Positions 34,545 through 43,724 of a DNA stretch of 64,000 nt are shown piece by piece (the first letter of the stretch is position 1; each line of letters opens with the position of its first letter). The stretch is from Ensifer sesbaniae (GTDB lineage Bacteria; Pseudomonadota; Alphaproteobacteria; Rhizobiales; Rhizobiaceae). A program made the translations under genes and the position numbers. Under the pieces are notes generated by a model. It saw nothing but the letters and a program-made list of their open reading frames with translations. It had not been told where the DNA came from and searched no databases. Location: NCBI RefSeq assembly GCF_013283665.1, contig NZ_JABEKU010000002.1, positions 370,863-434,862 on the forward strand, written 5' to 3'.

Positions 34545-35195
34545 ATGGTCGAAAAACGGGATGAGACGCCCCGCTCTCGGGGCCGGCCCCAGATCCGCTC
34601 GGATGACGAGACCCGTCGGATAATTATCCAGGCGGCCGAGCGGCAGTTCTCGGAACTCGGCTACGGATCGGCCAACATCAACGTCATCGCACAGAACTCG
34701 GGCGTTTCTACCAAGACGCTCTACCGTCTGTTTCCGACCAAGGCGGATCTCTTCGAGCGCGTCATTTCCGTCAGGATCACCGAGTTCGTGCTTGAGGCCG
34801 ACGAGGAGAAGTTGGCGAGGATGGATGTGAAGACCGGCCTGGTGCGGTTGCTGACGGCCTATGGAAACCTCGTGCTTTCGGCGCACACGATAGCCGTCAC
34901 GCGTCTGGTACTCGCCGAGGCTGAGCGCTTTCCGGAAATCGCCGCCACATTCTGGGAGCGGGCTGTCGAGCGGACAAATGCAACGCTAGAGAGCTGGCTC
35001 AAAACGCAATCGACTCTCGGCCGGCTTGTGATCGAAGATCCATATCTGGCGGCGGGCATGCTGCGGGGCATGATGGCGATGGAGCCGCAGCGCGCTGTCA
35101 TGATGGGGCGCCTCAACACCATCGACGCGGCAACGATCCCAGCCCGGGCCGAAAGCTGCGCCGAGATCTTCCTAACGGGTACGCTGCCACGGTAG
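34545..35195 (+). CDS. TetR/AcrR-family repressor of the emrAB pump
   Basis: This 216-residue TetR regulator has an N-terminal HTH (RRIIIQAAERQFSELGYGSANINVIAQNSGVSTKTLYRLFPTKADLF) and a helical ligand-binding C-terminal domain. Its divergent position and the perfect operator between the genes make local control of emrAB and of itself very likely. The ligand is unknown but is probably a substrate of the pump. Confidence 0.9.
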   Translation: MVEKRDETPRSRGRPQIRSDDETRRIIIQAAERQFSELGYGSANINVIAQNSGVSTKTLYRLFPTKADLFERVISVRITEFVLEADEEKLARMDVKTGLVRLLTAYGNLVLSAHTIAVTRLVLAEAERFPEIAATFWERAVERTNATLESWLKTQSTLGRLVIEDPYLAAGMLRGMMAMEPQRAVMMGRLNTIDAATIPARAESCAEIFLTGTLPR

Positions 35196-35235
35196 GCTGA
35201 GACGCGGCGCCTATTTCCACAAGCATTCTTTCGTA

Positions 35236-35264
35236 TTGTCATCCAAACGTCATCAACCTGTAAT
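35236..35264 (+). promoter_or_regulatory. Pho-box-like triple repeat upstream of the chemoreceptor
   Basis: Three 7-mers at 11-bp spacing, TTGTCAT, ACGTCAT and CTGTAAT (35236, 35247, 35258), resemble the PhoB half-site CTGTCAT at 6, 5 and 6 of 7 bases. It lies about 100 bp before the start codon. This suggests phosphate control but is a weak match. Confidence 0.35.
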
Positions 35265-35365
35265 CTGAGACCGTATAACTCTCCGCGCGGGAACGCTCCC
35301 GCCGCGCGCATGAGGCGTCGCTACCAGCCCTTCGGCATGGCCTCTCTTGATGCTCGGTGATTGTT

Positions 35366-37636
35366 ATGCGTTTGTCCGCAAAGCTACCCCTCGCAGCGGC
35401 GGCCCTGGCTGCCTTCTCCATCGCTGCTACCAGTCTTGCCAGCCTGACGGTCAGTGGCGACCTGTCATCGCGCGCGGCGATCGAGAAGCTGGAGGCGCTC
35501 GCCGATGCCCGCCGCAACGAGCTTCGCCATTACCTCACCACGATAGAAAACGACCTGCGCAATCTCCAGGCGCAAAAATCGGTCTCCAAGGCGCTCAGCG
35601 ATCTCAACGGTGCCGCCGCCAAGCTCGGCGACAGGGCAAGAAGCGAATTGCAGCGCCGTTACCTGACGGAAAACCCCAATCCTGAGGACAAGCGCGCGCT
35701 TTACAGCACCGCCGGCGTCGATGCTTACGATGCGCTCCATGCACGCTATCATCCGTTCTTCCGCCGCTTCGCGGAGGCCTACGGTTATCGCGACGTGTTG
35801 CTCGCCAATCTTAGCGGTGACGTCGTCTACTCCCTCAACAAGAAGGGCGACTTTGCCGTCAACCTGAAGGACCAACCCTGGAAGGATACAGGGCTTGGCC
35901 ACATTTTCCGCGAGACAGCCGAGGGAACGGAAAAGAGCAAGCTGGCCTTCGCCTCCTACGAGGCGTATTCGCCACTCGCCGGCAGCCCCGCGGCATTCAT
36001 CGCCATCCCGCTGGAATCGATCGACGGTAAGATCGGCACCTTGATCCTGGAGATGCCGGACGCGCGGATCGGCGAGATCGTCGGCAACCGGACGGGCCTT
36101 GGCGAGACTGGCGAGACGGTCCTTCTCGACGGCAATGGATTTTTTCTCGCCGGCAGCGCTGCCACACCGGACAACGATATGCTCAAGGCCCGGATCGTGG
36201 CCGATCGACTGGCGGAAGATGGCATCGTCAGCAGCAAGCTCGCCGATTTCCGCGGTGAGGAAGCGCAGATGGCTGCCACCAGCCTCGATGCTTTCGGCAC
36301 CCGCTGGACCATGGCCGCGGTCATGACATCACGGGAAGCCTTTGCCGCCGTCACCGCCTTGCGCAACTGGACGCTTGCGACGGCTCTCGCCGTCCTTGCA
36401 GCGGCACTGGCGATTTCCATCTGGTATTCACGCCAGCTGACGCGCCCGATCACGGGGCTTGTCCGTGATATGAGCCAGCTCGCTGACGGCGATACGACAA
36501 TCGGCGGCGTCGGCCGGAACCGGAAGGACGAGATTGGCGACATGGCCCGGTCCGTGCTCGTCTTCCGCGATGCGCTTCTCGATCGCGCCCGCCTTGAAAC
36601 CGAGGCGGCGCAAACGCGAACCATGATCGAAGAGGAACGGCAAGTGCGCGAGACGACCCAGGCCGAAGTGTCGCGCCAGATCAACGAGGCCGTGGAGATG
36701 CTGGCGTCCGGGCTGGAGCGGTTGTCTCAAGGCGACCTGACAGCACGCATCGACCGGCCCTTCGGGGCCGGTTTCGATCGCCTGCGCTCGGACTTCAACC
36801 TGTCGCTGGAAAGCCTTGCCGTCACCCTCGGCGACGTGAAGGCGAGAAGCGCTGACATCGACGGCGAAACCAGCGAGATGCGCGACGCCATCGGCCAGCT
36901 TGCCAAGCGCACCGAACATCAGGCGGCGACATTGGAGGAAGCAACTGCGGCGCTGAGCGCCATCACCGCGACCATCGAGCGCACTGCCGAACACGCCTCA
37001 TCGGCCACGACGATCGCCGCTGCCGCCAAGGCCAGCTCCGACCGCTCGGGTCACGTGGTCATGAATGCCGTCGGCGCCATGGCCCAGATCGAGAAGGGAT
37101 CAGCCGCCATTTCCCAGATCATCGGCACGATCAACGACATCGCGTTCCAGACCAACCTCTTGGCGTTGAATGCGGGCGTCGAAGCGGCCCGGGCCGGCGA
37201 AGCGGGCAAGGGCTTTGCGGTCGTTGCGCATGAAGTGCGGGAGCTGGCACAGAAATCCGCTCTTGCTGCCCGGGAAATCAAGGCGATCATCACCACCTCG
37301 GCCGAGGAAGTGACGAAGGGCGTCTCGTTGGTCCGGGCGGCAGGCGATGCGCTCGACGAAATCTCCGGCCGGATCCATGCGATCAACGAGCAGACGCAGC
37401 AGATTGCCGGCGACGCGCGCGACCAGGCGAACGATCTGCAGCACATCAACCAGACCATGCTGTCGCTCGACGCCGTGACGCAGCAAAACAATGCGATGGT
37501 CGAAGACAGCACCGCCATGACCCTTCGGCTCTCAAGCCAGGCATCCGGCCTCTTCGACCTCGTCGAGCGCTTCCGCACGACATCCAGCCTACGCGACCAG
37601 ACGGAGACGGATGCGCGCATCCGGCTGATCGCCTAG
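35366..37636 (+). CDS. Methyl-accepting chemotaxis protein with large periplasmic sensor
   Basis: This chemoreceptor of about 756 residues has an N-terminal membrane span (about 5-28), a Cache-like extracytoplasmic domain (about 30-330, containing YRDVLLANLSGDVVYSL and GETVLLDGNGFFLAG) and a second span (about 335-355). HAMP segments follow, then the cytoplasmic signalling hairpin with the invariant tip IAFQTNLLALNAGVEAARAGEAGKGFAVVA. It reports a ligand to CheA/CheW. The start is ATG 35366; GTG 35357 is in frame and neither has a strong ribosome site. No CheBR pentapeptide tail is evident. Confidence 0.9.
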   Translation: MRLSAKLPLAAAALAAFSIAATSLASLTVSGDLSSRAAIEKLEALADARRNELRHYLTTIENDLRNLQAQKSVSKALSDLNGAAAKLGDRARSELQRRYLTENPNPEDKRALYSTAGVDAYDALHARYHPFFRRFAEAYGYRDVLLANLSGDVVYSLNKKGDFAVNLKDQPWKDTGLGHIFRETAEGTEKSKLAFASYEAYSPLAGSPAAFIAIPLESIDGKIGTLILEMPDARIGEIVGNRTGLGETGETVLLDGNGFFLAGSAATPDNDMLKARIVADRLAEDGIVSSKLADFRGEEAQMAATSLDAFGTRWTMAAVMTSREAFAAVTALRNWTLATALAVLAAALAISIWYSRQLTRPITGLVRDMSQLADGDTTIGGVGRNRKDEIGDMARSVLVFRDALLDRARLETEAAQTRTMIEEERQVRETTQAEVSRQINEAVEMLASGLERLSQGDLTARIDRPFGAGFDRLRSDFNLSLESLAVTLGDVKARSADIDGETSEMRDAIGQLAKRTEHQAATLEEATAALSAITATIERTAEHASSATTIAAAAKASSDRSGHVVMNAVGAMAQIEKGSAAISQIIGTINDIAFQTNLLALNAGVEAARAGEAGKGFAVVAHEVRELAQKSALAAREIKAIITTSAEEVTKGVSLVRAAGDALDEISGRIHAINEQTQQIAGDARDQANDLQHINQTMLSLDAVTQQNNAMVEDSTAMTLRLSSQASGLFDLVERFRTTSSLRDQTETDARIRLIA

Positions 37637-37683
37637 GACCTTTACGGGCCACGTGCTGTCGCGGCCCGCATCAGAAGGCGCGA

Positions 37684-38427
37684 TCAGCTCGCCTTGGCGA
37701 GCGCCACGGCGTCGGCGCCGGCCGGAAAGTGGAGCTGGCCGGACAGGTCGTTCGCCGCCTGCCAGACAGCCTCCGCCACATCGGCCTCAGTCGTGACCAA
37801 GGGCGCGGCCGCGAACTGCGCGAAGATGGGTGCGGCAAAATCGGCGTAGGCCGCCGGGATCAGATCCTCAACGCGCATCGTGGTGTTATGGGCGAAGCGC
37901 GTGGTCGGCGCGTAGCCGGGCTCGACCAGTTTGACTCTTACGTTGAAGGCTTCCAATTCGTGGGCCAGCGAGCCGGTGAAGCCGGTGATCGCCGTCTTGC
38001 TGGCGGTATAGGCTGCGGCAAGCGGCATGGCAGCAAGCGTCACCGTGGACGTAACGTTGACGATCACACCCGTCCTGCGGGTACGAAACTGCGGTATCAC
38101 CGCCTGCGCCATGGCCATCACCCCGAAGGTGTTGGTGTCGAAAACCTTGCGGATATGGGACATCGGCGTCGCTTCGAAGGCACCCACCACACCGATACCG
38201 GCGTTGCTGACGAGCGCGTCAATCGGGCCGCTGTCCTCGATCGCGGCTGAGATGCTTTCGGGATCGGTGACATCGAGAGACAAGACCCGGAGCCGCTCGG
38301 ATTTCGGCAGAATGTCTCGGCGCGGCGTACGCATCGTGGCGATGACGTTCCAGCCCTCGGCATGGAAGCGCCGCGCCGTCTCCAGCCCGTAGCCGGAGGA
38401 GCAGCCGGTAATCAATACGGTCTTCAT
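37684..38427 (-). CDS. Short-chain dehydrogenase/reductase
   Basis: This 247-residue classical SDR has TGCSSGYG as the cofactor loop, NAGIGVVG, catalytic Ser in NVTSTVTLAAMP and the YTASK motif with the catalytic Tyr and Lys. It is divergent from an AraC-type activator with 97 bp between the start codons, the standard arrangement of an AraC regulator and its target. The substrate is unknown; relatives include oxidoreductases annotated only by family. Confidence 0.86.
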   Translation of the reverse strand: MKTVLITGCSSGYGLETARRFHAEGWNVIATMRTPRRDILPKSERLRVLSLDVTDPESISAAIEDSGPIDALVSNAGIGVVGAFEATPMSHIRKVFDTNTFGVMAMAQAVIPQFRTRRTGVIVNVTSTVTLAAMPLAAAYTASKTAITGFTGSLAHELEAFNVRVKLVEPGYAPTTRFAHNTTMRVEDLIPAAYADFAAPIFAQFAAAPLVTTEADVAEAVWQAANDLSGQLHFPAGADAVALAKAS

Positions 38428-38490
38428 CGCAATAGCCTCAGTTGTTTCGATGGAGAACGGATAGCGTTCACGACCAGGACGATCTACGGC

Positions 38491-38518
38491 TTGAAGTCCT
38501 GATTTCGTTTGCTATCAT
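38491..38518 (+). promoter_or_regulatory. Promoter of the AraC gene, possibly giving a leaderless mRNA
   Basis: TTGAAG (38491-38496) and TATCAT (38513-38518) are 16 bp apart. A transcript would start about 7 nt after the -10, at or next to the ATG at 38525. No ribosome-binding site precedes that ATG. Confidence 0.5.
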
Positions 38519-38524
38519 CCTGAG

Positions 38525-39427
38525 ATGATCGATCCGCTCTCACAGCTCATCCAGCTTCTTCGCCCACGCACGGTGTTCACCAAGGGCATCAGCGGCGCTG
38601 GCCGCTGGGCGGTGCGCTATGCCGAATTCGGAGAGCCGAGCTTCTGCACCGTCGTCGAGGGGGCCTGCCGGCTGGCCGTCGATGGCGAGACACCCATCAC
38701 GCTGGAGGCCGGCGACTTCGTGCTGTTGCCGACGACCCCGGGCTTCACCCTTTCGGGGTTCGACCCGGTACAACCGACCTTCATCGATCCCAAGGCAGCG
38801 CCGGCGCCGGCAGACGAAGTTCGCCACGGCAGGCAACATGGCGAAGCGGACGTGCGCCTGCTCGGTGGCTATTTCGTCCTCGACTCGCCCGATGCCGGAC
38901 TGCTTGTTTCACTGTTGCCGGCATTGATGCATCTGCGCGGGATCGATCGGCTTTCGACCCTTGTACGCCTGGTTGGCGAAGAGGCGCGTGACGAACGGCC
39001 AGGACGAGACCTGGTTCTGGCGCGGCTCGTGGAAGTGTTGCTCGTCGAGGCCCTTCGGTCCATTCAGGGCGAAAGAGCAACACCCGGCCTGTTGCGTGGC
39101 CTCGCAGACGCGCGGCTGGCGGTCGCCATTCGCAAGATCCACGCCGATCCGGCGCATGCATGGACCGTAGCGGAACTCGCAAACGAGGCGGCGCTTTCTC
39201 GCTCGGTGTTCTTCGAGCGATTCACCCGTGCCGTCGGCGTACCGCCAATGGAGTACCTGCTCGTGTGGCGCATGGCGATCGCCAAGGACCTGTTGCGGCA
39301 ACGCGACCTTGATCTCGCCTCGGTCGCCGAACGCGTCGGCTACGGTTCGGCCAGTACCTTCAGCACCGCCTTCAGCCGCCATGTCGGCCAGCCACCCGGC
39401 CGCTATGCGCGCATGGCAAGAGCCTGA
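38525..39427 (+). CDS. AraC-family regulator with N-terminal cupin domain
   Basis: This 300-residue activator starts with MIDPLSQLIQLLRPRTVFTKGI, typical of the cupin_6 AraC subgroup, with the barrel continuing through DFVLLPTTPGF. The C-terminal 100 residues hold the two HTH motifs (WTVAELANEAALSRSVFFERFTRAVG and LASVAERVGYGSASTFSTAFSRHVG). It probably activates the divergent SDR gene. A consensus-like promoter lies so close to the start codon that translation may be leaderless. Confidence 0.88.
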   Translation: MIDPLSQLIQLLRPRTVFTKGISGAGRWAVRYAEFGEPSFCTVVEGACRLAVDGETPITLEAGDFVLLPTTPGFTLSGFDPVQPTFIDPKAAPAPADEVRHGRQHGEADVRLLGGYFVLDSPDAGLLVSLLPALMHLRGIDRLSTLVRLVGEEARDERPGRDLVLARLVEVLLVEALRSIQGERATPGLLRGLADARLAVAIRKIHADPAHAWTVAELANEAALSRSVFFERFTRAVGVPPMEYLLVWRMAIAKDLLRQRDLDLASVAERVGYGSASTFSTAFSRHVGQPPGRYARMARA

Positions 39428-39481
39428 GCGCTTTGGGGTTCAGATGAACACAAAGATGCTCTGGCACCTCCGTTCCGGAGC

Positions 39482-39805
39482 TGCGGCAAGCTCGAAACGT
39501 TCGAGCATCTGAAGGCGTCGGTCGACTCCGAAATGCTGGCCTTGCTGCTCGTCACATCAGGCTTGGCACATCTGCCGCCGATCAAGGTCGCGACCATCCT
39601 GTCGGGCGCTGCCAACATCAATCTCGGCTTTTTCATCGTGTCAGCGATCATTGCACGCGGCGCGCGCTTCTTCGTGCTTGCCTGGCTGCTGCGCCGCTTT
39701 GGCGAAGAGATCCGTGATTTTCTCGAGAGGCGGCTTGGCGCGCTTGCCGGTGGCGCGGCAGCGGTCCTGATCTGCCTCTTCGCCGCCCACCGCCTTTTCT
39801 ACTGA
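39482..39805 (+). pseudogene. C-terminal remnant of a DedA/VTT-family membrane protein
   Basis: The frame reads GKLETFEHLKASVDSEML, then LPPIKVATILSGAANINLGFFIV and the final helix block FLERRLGALAGGAAAVLICL. This resembles the C-terminal half of YqaA/DedA-type (SNARE-associated, VTT) proteins. The ATG at 39533 lies in the middle of the recognisable region, so it is unlikely to be a true start. The N-terminal part is missing; the AraC stop lies 54 nt upstream, which marks a deletion joint. Confidence 0.65.
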
Positions 39806-39852
39806 TCCTTCCCTGCCCGGACTTCAGGGGCCAACCCATGTTCCGTTTCGCC

Positions 39853-41307
39853 CTACGCCTTTGCGGAAACGGCAGTGGGCAAGGACAACGGCGCGAGCGT
39901 CCGCATCCCGCGGCCCCTCGGGTCGTTCTCGGGCGCCTTGCGGCACGCATAGTCCTGCGCCTCCTGAAGCTTCGCGAGCGCGCCGTCATAATCGACCAGG
40001 GTCGGCCGCCCGCCGCTGACGACGCAGGTGCCGTCGACATAGACCCGTTCGATCGCCCGCTCAGCCGCGCAATGCAGAAGGTTGCGCAGTGGATCGTAGA
40101 TCGGCTGCATCGCGTGATGGCGAAGATCGACCACGAGGAAATCCGCCTTTGAGCCGACGGCGATCCGCCCGATATCATCACGGCCGAGCGCTCTGGCGCC
40201 TGCGATGGTCGCGGCTTCCAGGATGTCACCGGTCGCGACGTCGAAGACGGACTTGCCGGCGAGCCGTGCGCAGATCATCGCCTGGCGCATTTCTTCGAGC
40301 ATGTTGAAGGGATAGCTGTCCGTTCCGAGCGCGACATTGACGCCGGCGCGACGGTAGCGGCCGACCGATTCCAGCGCCATGCCGCTGCGCGAGAAGGTGA
40401 CCGGGCAATGGGCAACGGTCGTCTTGCGGTCGGCCAACAGTCGCAGATCGACCTCCGTGCGTTGCCGGGTCCAGGAATGGCTGTCGACGAAGATGCAATG
40501 GCCGAGGATCAGGTCTTTTCCGAGCAGGCCGAGACTCTCGAGATACTGCACGGCGGTCAACCCGTGGCGACGCAGCAGTTCCTCGTGCTCGGCCATGGTC
40601 TGGGCGGCATGGATGGTGACCGGAATGCCGCGCTTGCGCGCGGCCGTCACGGCATCCTGCAGCAGTTCCGGCGAGCAGGTCTCGATCTGCGATGGCGCCA
40701 CGACGCCGCCAAGGCGACCGGAAGGGTGCGCAGCCGCCGCGTCGACGACCTCCAGCGCCCGCGCAAAGGCTTCCCGACCGCGCGCCTTGTGCCAGCGGAA
40801 ATCGAGGCGGTGGCTGTCTTCGACATACCATTGCGCCTGGCGAAAGCCGGGCGCGACGAAGGCACGTGCGCCGCTTCGGGCGAGCGTCGGCAGCCAGCTT
40901 TCATGCGGGCCCGCGATATCGAGCAGCGTCGTGACGCCGCTGCGCATCAGATCGCCGACCATGACCGTCAGCGACGCCTCGATCGCGTCGTCGTCGATCT
41001 CCAGAAGGTTGGAATATTCGTAGAGCGCATTGCCCCAAAGAGCGGCCGTGCCCATGTCCTCGAAAATGCCCTTGGAGATCGGCTCTTCGCCGGAATGGCA
41101 ATGGACGTTGACGAAGCCCGGCATGATCATCCGGTCGCGTCCGGAACTTTCACTGTCGAATGGCCCGTCGTAGTGACCGCCAACATGGACGAAGCCCTTG
41201 TCGTCATAGGCGATGTCGGCGTCGCGCAGATAGACGTGACCATCCCGCTCGCGATCGAAGGCGACGAGCGTGTGCACATTGCGGATGACGTGGATCTCTT
41301 TAGTCAT
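39853..41307 (-). CDS. Amidohydrolase of the cytosine/MTA-SAH deaminase type
   Basis: This is a 484-residue metal-dependent amidohydrolase. The first metal site reads PGFVNVHCHSGEEP, the second His is in IPVTIHAAQTMAEHEELL, the third in HCIFVDSH, and the catalytic Asp in ALGTDSYPFNML. The beta-sandwich ends, DFLVVDL and RVYVDGTCVV, are typical of MtaD/SsnA-type deaminases. It starts 8 nt before the stop of the upstream permease gene, so it belongs to the amino-acid ABC operon. A transporter partnered with a deaminase suggests uptake and hydrolysis of an amino-acid-like or nucleobase-like compound. Confidence 0.84.
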   Translation of the reverse strand: MTKEIHVIRNVHTLVAFDRERDGHVYLRDADIAYDDKGFVHVGGHYDGPFDSESSGRDRMIMPGFVNVHCHSGEEPISKGIFEDMGTAALWGNALYEYSNLLEIDDDAIEASLTVMVGDLMRSGVTTLLDIAGPHESWLPTLARSGARAFVAPGFRQAQWYVEDSHRLDFRWHKARGREAFARALEVVDAAAAHPSGRLGGVVAPSQIETCSPELLQDAVTAARKRGIPVTIHAAQTMAEHEELLRRHGLTAVQYLESLGLLGKDLILGHCIFVDSHSWTRQRTEVDLRLLADRKTTVAHCPVTFSRSGMALESVGRYRRAGVNVALGTDSYPFNMLEEMRQAMICARLAGKSVFDVATGDILEAATIAGARALGRDDIGRIAVGSKADFLVVDLRHHAMQPIYDPLRNLLHCAAERAIERVYVDGTCVVSGGRPTLVDYDGALAKLQEAQDYACRKAPENDPRGRGMRTLAPLSLPTAVSAKA

Positions 41308-42406
41308 GCGTGGTCCTGAAATATTGCTCGAGGAAACGGCTGTAAGCTCCCATGAGAGCGCTGAAAACGAAGTAGATGACGGCAGCGAAGACATAGCCTT
41401 CCAGTACCGCGATACCCTGCCATTGCGGATCGCGCATGGCGGTACGCACGGTATCCAGGAAGTCGAGCAGGCCGACGATGGTCACGAGCGTCGTATCCTG
41501 GAAGAACCCGATGAAGAGGCTGACGAGCGGCGGGATGACCTTCTTCAACGCCTGCGGCAGCACGATCTTCCGCATGATCTGCCAGTAGTGCAGGCCAAGC
41601 GAATGGCCGGCCTCCACCTGCCCCTTGGGAACCGCCTGCAAGCCGCCACGGACGATCTCGGCAATATAGGCGGCGGCAAAGAGGATGATCGCCACCTGTG
41701 CGCGAATGAGCTTATCGACGGTGATGCCGTCTGGCATGAACAGAGGCAGCATGACCGTTGCCATGAACAGGATGCTGATCAGCGGCACGCCGCGCACGAT
41801 CTCGATGAAGCTGACCCCCAGGATGCGGATTGCCGGAAGGCTGGACGCGCGGGCGAGCGCAAGCGCAATCCCGAGCGGCAGCGCGAAGGCAAGGCCGATG
41901 AAGGAAAGCATGAAGGAGAGCGGGAGACCGCCCCATTGCGCCGTCGGGACGACGGTCAGACCGAAGAACCCGCCTGCCATCAGCACATAGAGCGTCGGCA
42001 GGAAGATTGCGATCCAGGCGATGAACAGCGTCCGTCCCCAGACCTTCGGAACCATCGAGACGAGGCAGGCGCCGAGAAACAGGAGCATCGCCGTGAGTGG
42101 CCGCCATTGCTCCTCGAACGGATAGAAACCGAAGAAGATGTAGCGCATCTTCGCTGAGAGGAACGGCCAGCAGGCGCCACTCGTCGCCTTGCATTCCGCC
42201 GGCGTGCCGGAAAAGGTCGCGTCGATGAACAGCCAGCCGATTGCGAGCTTGGCAAGTGCGAAGATCGTTCCGAGGCAAAGGATGGTGATCAGCGCATTGC
42301 CTGGCGTTCCGAAATAGGCGCCGAGCCAGCGACCTTTCGGCACCGGCGGCACTTCACGATGGGCCGTGAGCGTCGAGCCGCTGATGAGGGTATCGATCTG
42401 TGTCAT
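41300..42406 (-). CDS. Aap/Bzt-type amino-acid ABC permease (AapM-like)
   Basis: This 368-residue inner-membrane permease has an extended N-terminal region with extra spans before the standard core. Its length and layout are those of AapM/BztC, longer than the usual 220-residue HisM type. The EAA loop is VEAGHSLGLHYWQIMRKIVLPQALKK. It forms the channel with the preceding permease. The gene lies 3 nt after that one and overlaps the amidohydrolase by 8 nt. No ATPase gene follows. Confidence 0.87.
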   Translation of the reverse strand: MTQIDTLISGSTLTAHREVPPVPKGRWLGAYFGTPGNALITILCLGTIFALAKLAIGWLFIDATFSGTPAECKATSGACWPFLSAKMRYIFFGFYPFEEQWRPLTAMLLFLGACLVSMVPKVWGRTLFIAWIAIFLPTLYVLMAGGFFGLTVVPTAQWGGLPLSFMLSFIGLAFALPLGIALALARASSLPAIRILGVSFIEIVRGVPLISILFMATVMLPLFMPDGITVDKLIRAQVAIILFAAAYIAEIVRGGLQAVPKGQVEAGHSLGLHYWQIMRKIVLPQALKKVIPPLVSLFIGFFQDTTLVTIVGLLDFLDTVRTAMRDPQWQGIAVLEGYVFAAVIYFVFSALMGAYSRFLEQYFRTTHD

Positions 42407-42409
42407 GGC

Positions 42410-43558
42410 TCAGCGCTCCCTCAGCGCGACCTTGGCGTTGTACCAGTTCATCACCAGCGAGATGAGGATCGACAGTCCGAGATAGACGCCCATGAAAATG
42501 GCAATGGATTCAATCGCCTGCCCGGTCTGGTTCATAATCGTGTTCGAGACCATCACCAGATCCGGATAGCCGATGGCGATCGCGAGCGAGCTGTTCTTGA
42601 AGACGGTCAGATAGGTGTTGGTGAGCGGCGGAATGATGATCCTGAGCGCCTGCGGCAGGATCACCAGTTTCAGGGTGCGCGCGCGTGAAAGGCCAAGCGC
42701 TGTCGCAGCCTCCCACTGCCCCTTGCTGACCGCCTGGATGCCGGCTCGCACGATCTCCGCAACGTTGGCCGACACGCTGAGCGTCAGCCCGAGCAGAAGC
42801 GCCACGAACTCCGGACGCAGGTGATAACCACCGCTCAAACGAAACCGGCCGAGCACGGGCACGTCCCAGGCAACGGAAATGTTGGCGATCAGCAGCGCCG
42901 CCGCGATCGGCAGAAAGAACGCCAGCGTGGCGATCGCGGCCACCGGCATATCCTTTCCGGTGACGACGCGCCTGCGGCCGATGATCCGCGCGGCGAAAGT
43001 GGCCGCGGCGACAGCGACGATGAGAGCCGTGACCAGTGCCGCAAATCCGCTTTCCCAGTGCAGCGCGGGCATGACCAGGCCGCTGTTCGACAGGAACACC
43101 CCCGGGAGCATCTCTATCGCCTGCTTGACCGGTGGAAACGCGGAGATGATCAGCGAATACCAGAGCAGCAGGTAGAGCAGCAGCGGCACGTTGCGGAGCG
43201 CTTCCACATAGGCAAGCATCAGCCGCGACAGCACGGGGTTGTGCGACAACCGCCCAATGCCGACCAGCAGGCCGAGGATCGTGCCAAGCAATGCAGCGAG
43301 CAGCGAGACTTTGACGGTGTTGGCAATGCCAACGAGGATTGCACGGCCGATCGTATCGGTCGGCTCGTAGGTGATCGCGGTCTCCGTGATGACGAAGCCG
43401 GCCTGGCGGGCCAGGAAGCCGAAGCCGGTCGCGATATCCTGCTTGGCAAGATTGGCGCTCGCGGTGCTGAACATCACCCAGGCGATGAGCAAGACGATGC
43501 CGACGGCGATCGCTTGATAGAGATAGGCGCGAATGCGCGCGTCATAAAACAGGGGCAT
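42410..43558 (-). CDS. Aap/Bzt-type amino-acid ABC permease (AapQ-like)
   Basis: This 382-residue permease of the AapQ/BztB class is long, with a large loop between early spans, and has EAA motif EAATALGLSRARTLKLVILPQALR. The early core ILVGIANTVKVSLLAALLGTILG is characteristic. Together with AapM-like and AapJ-like proteins it should form a polar amino-acid importer. It is 166 nt downstream of the binding-protein gene, a gap with a weak GGGCC/GGCCC pairing. Confidence 0.87.
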   Translation of the reverse strand: MPLFYDARIRAYLYQAIAVGIVLLIAWVMFSTASANLAKQDIATGFGFLARQAGFVITETAITYEPTDTIGRAILVGIANTVKVSLLAALLGTILGLLVGIGRLSHNPVLSRLMLAYVEALRNVPLLLYLLLWYSLIISAFPPVKQAIEMLPGVFLSNSGLVMPALHWESGFAALVTALIVAVAAATFAARIIGRRRVVTGKDMPVAAIATLAFFLPIAAALLIANISVAWDVPVLGRFRLSGGYHLRPEFVALLLGLTLSVSANVAEIVRAGIQAVSKGQWEAATALGLSRARTLKLVILPQALRIIIPPLTNTYLTVFKNSSLAIAIGYPDLVMVSNTIMNQTGQAIESIAIFMGVYLGLSILISLVMNWYNAKVALRER

Positions 43559-43724
43559 CGGGCACCCGTCCCTTAGGCAGGACCAACAGCACCGCGGATC
43601 TCATCTGGGCGCAGAGGTCGCTTTGGCACATTGAACGTCCGCGGTTCTTCCACAAATCGGCGGCGGTCCAGGGAAACATGCAGCAGGAAGCTGGGCCCGC
43701 GCCGAGACGCAGGCCCGTCAATCC

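Noticed and set aside
39533-39805. Standalone 90-residue membrane protein
   Set aside because: The recognisable family sequence continues upstream of this ATG, so the ATG is internal and the gene is a truncated remnant.
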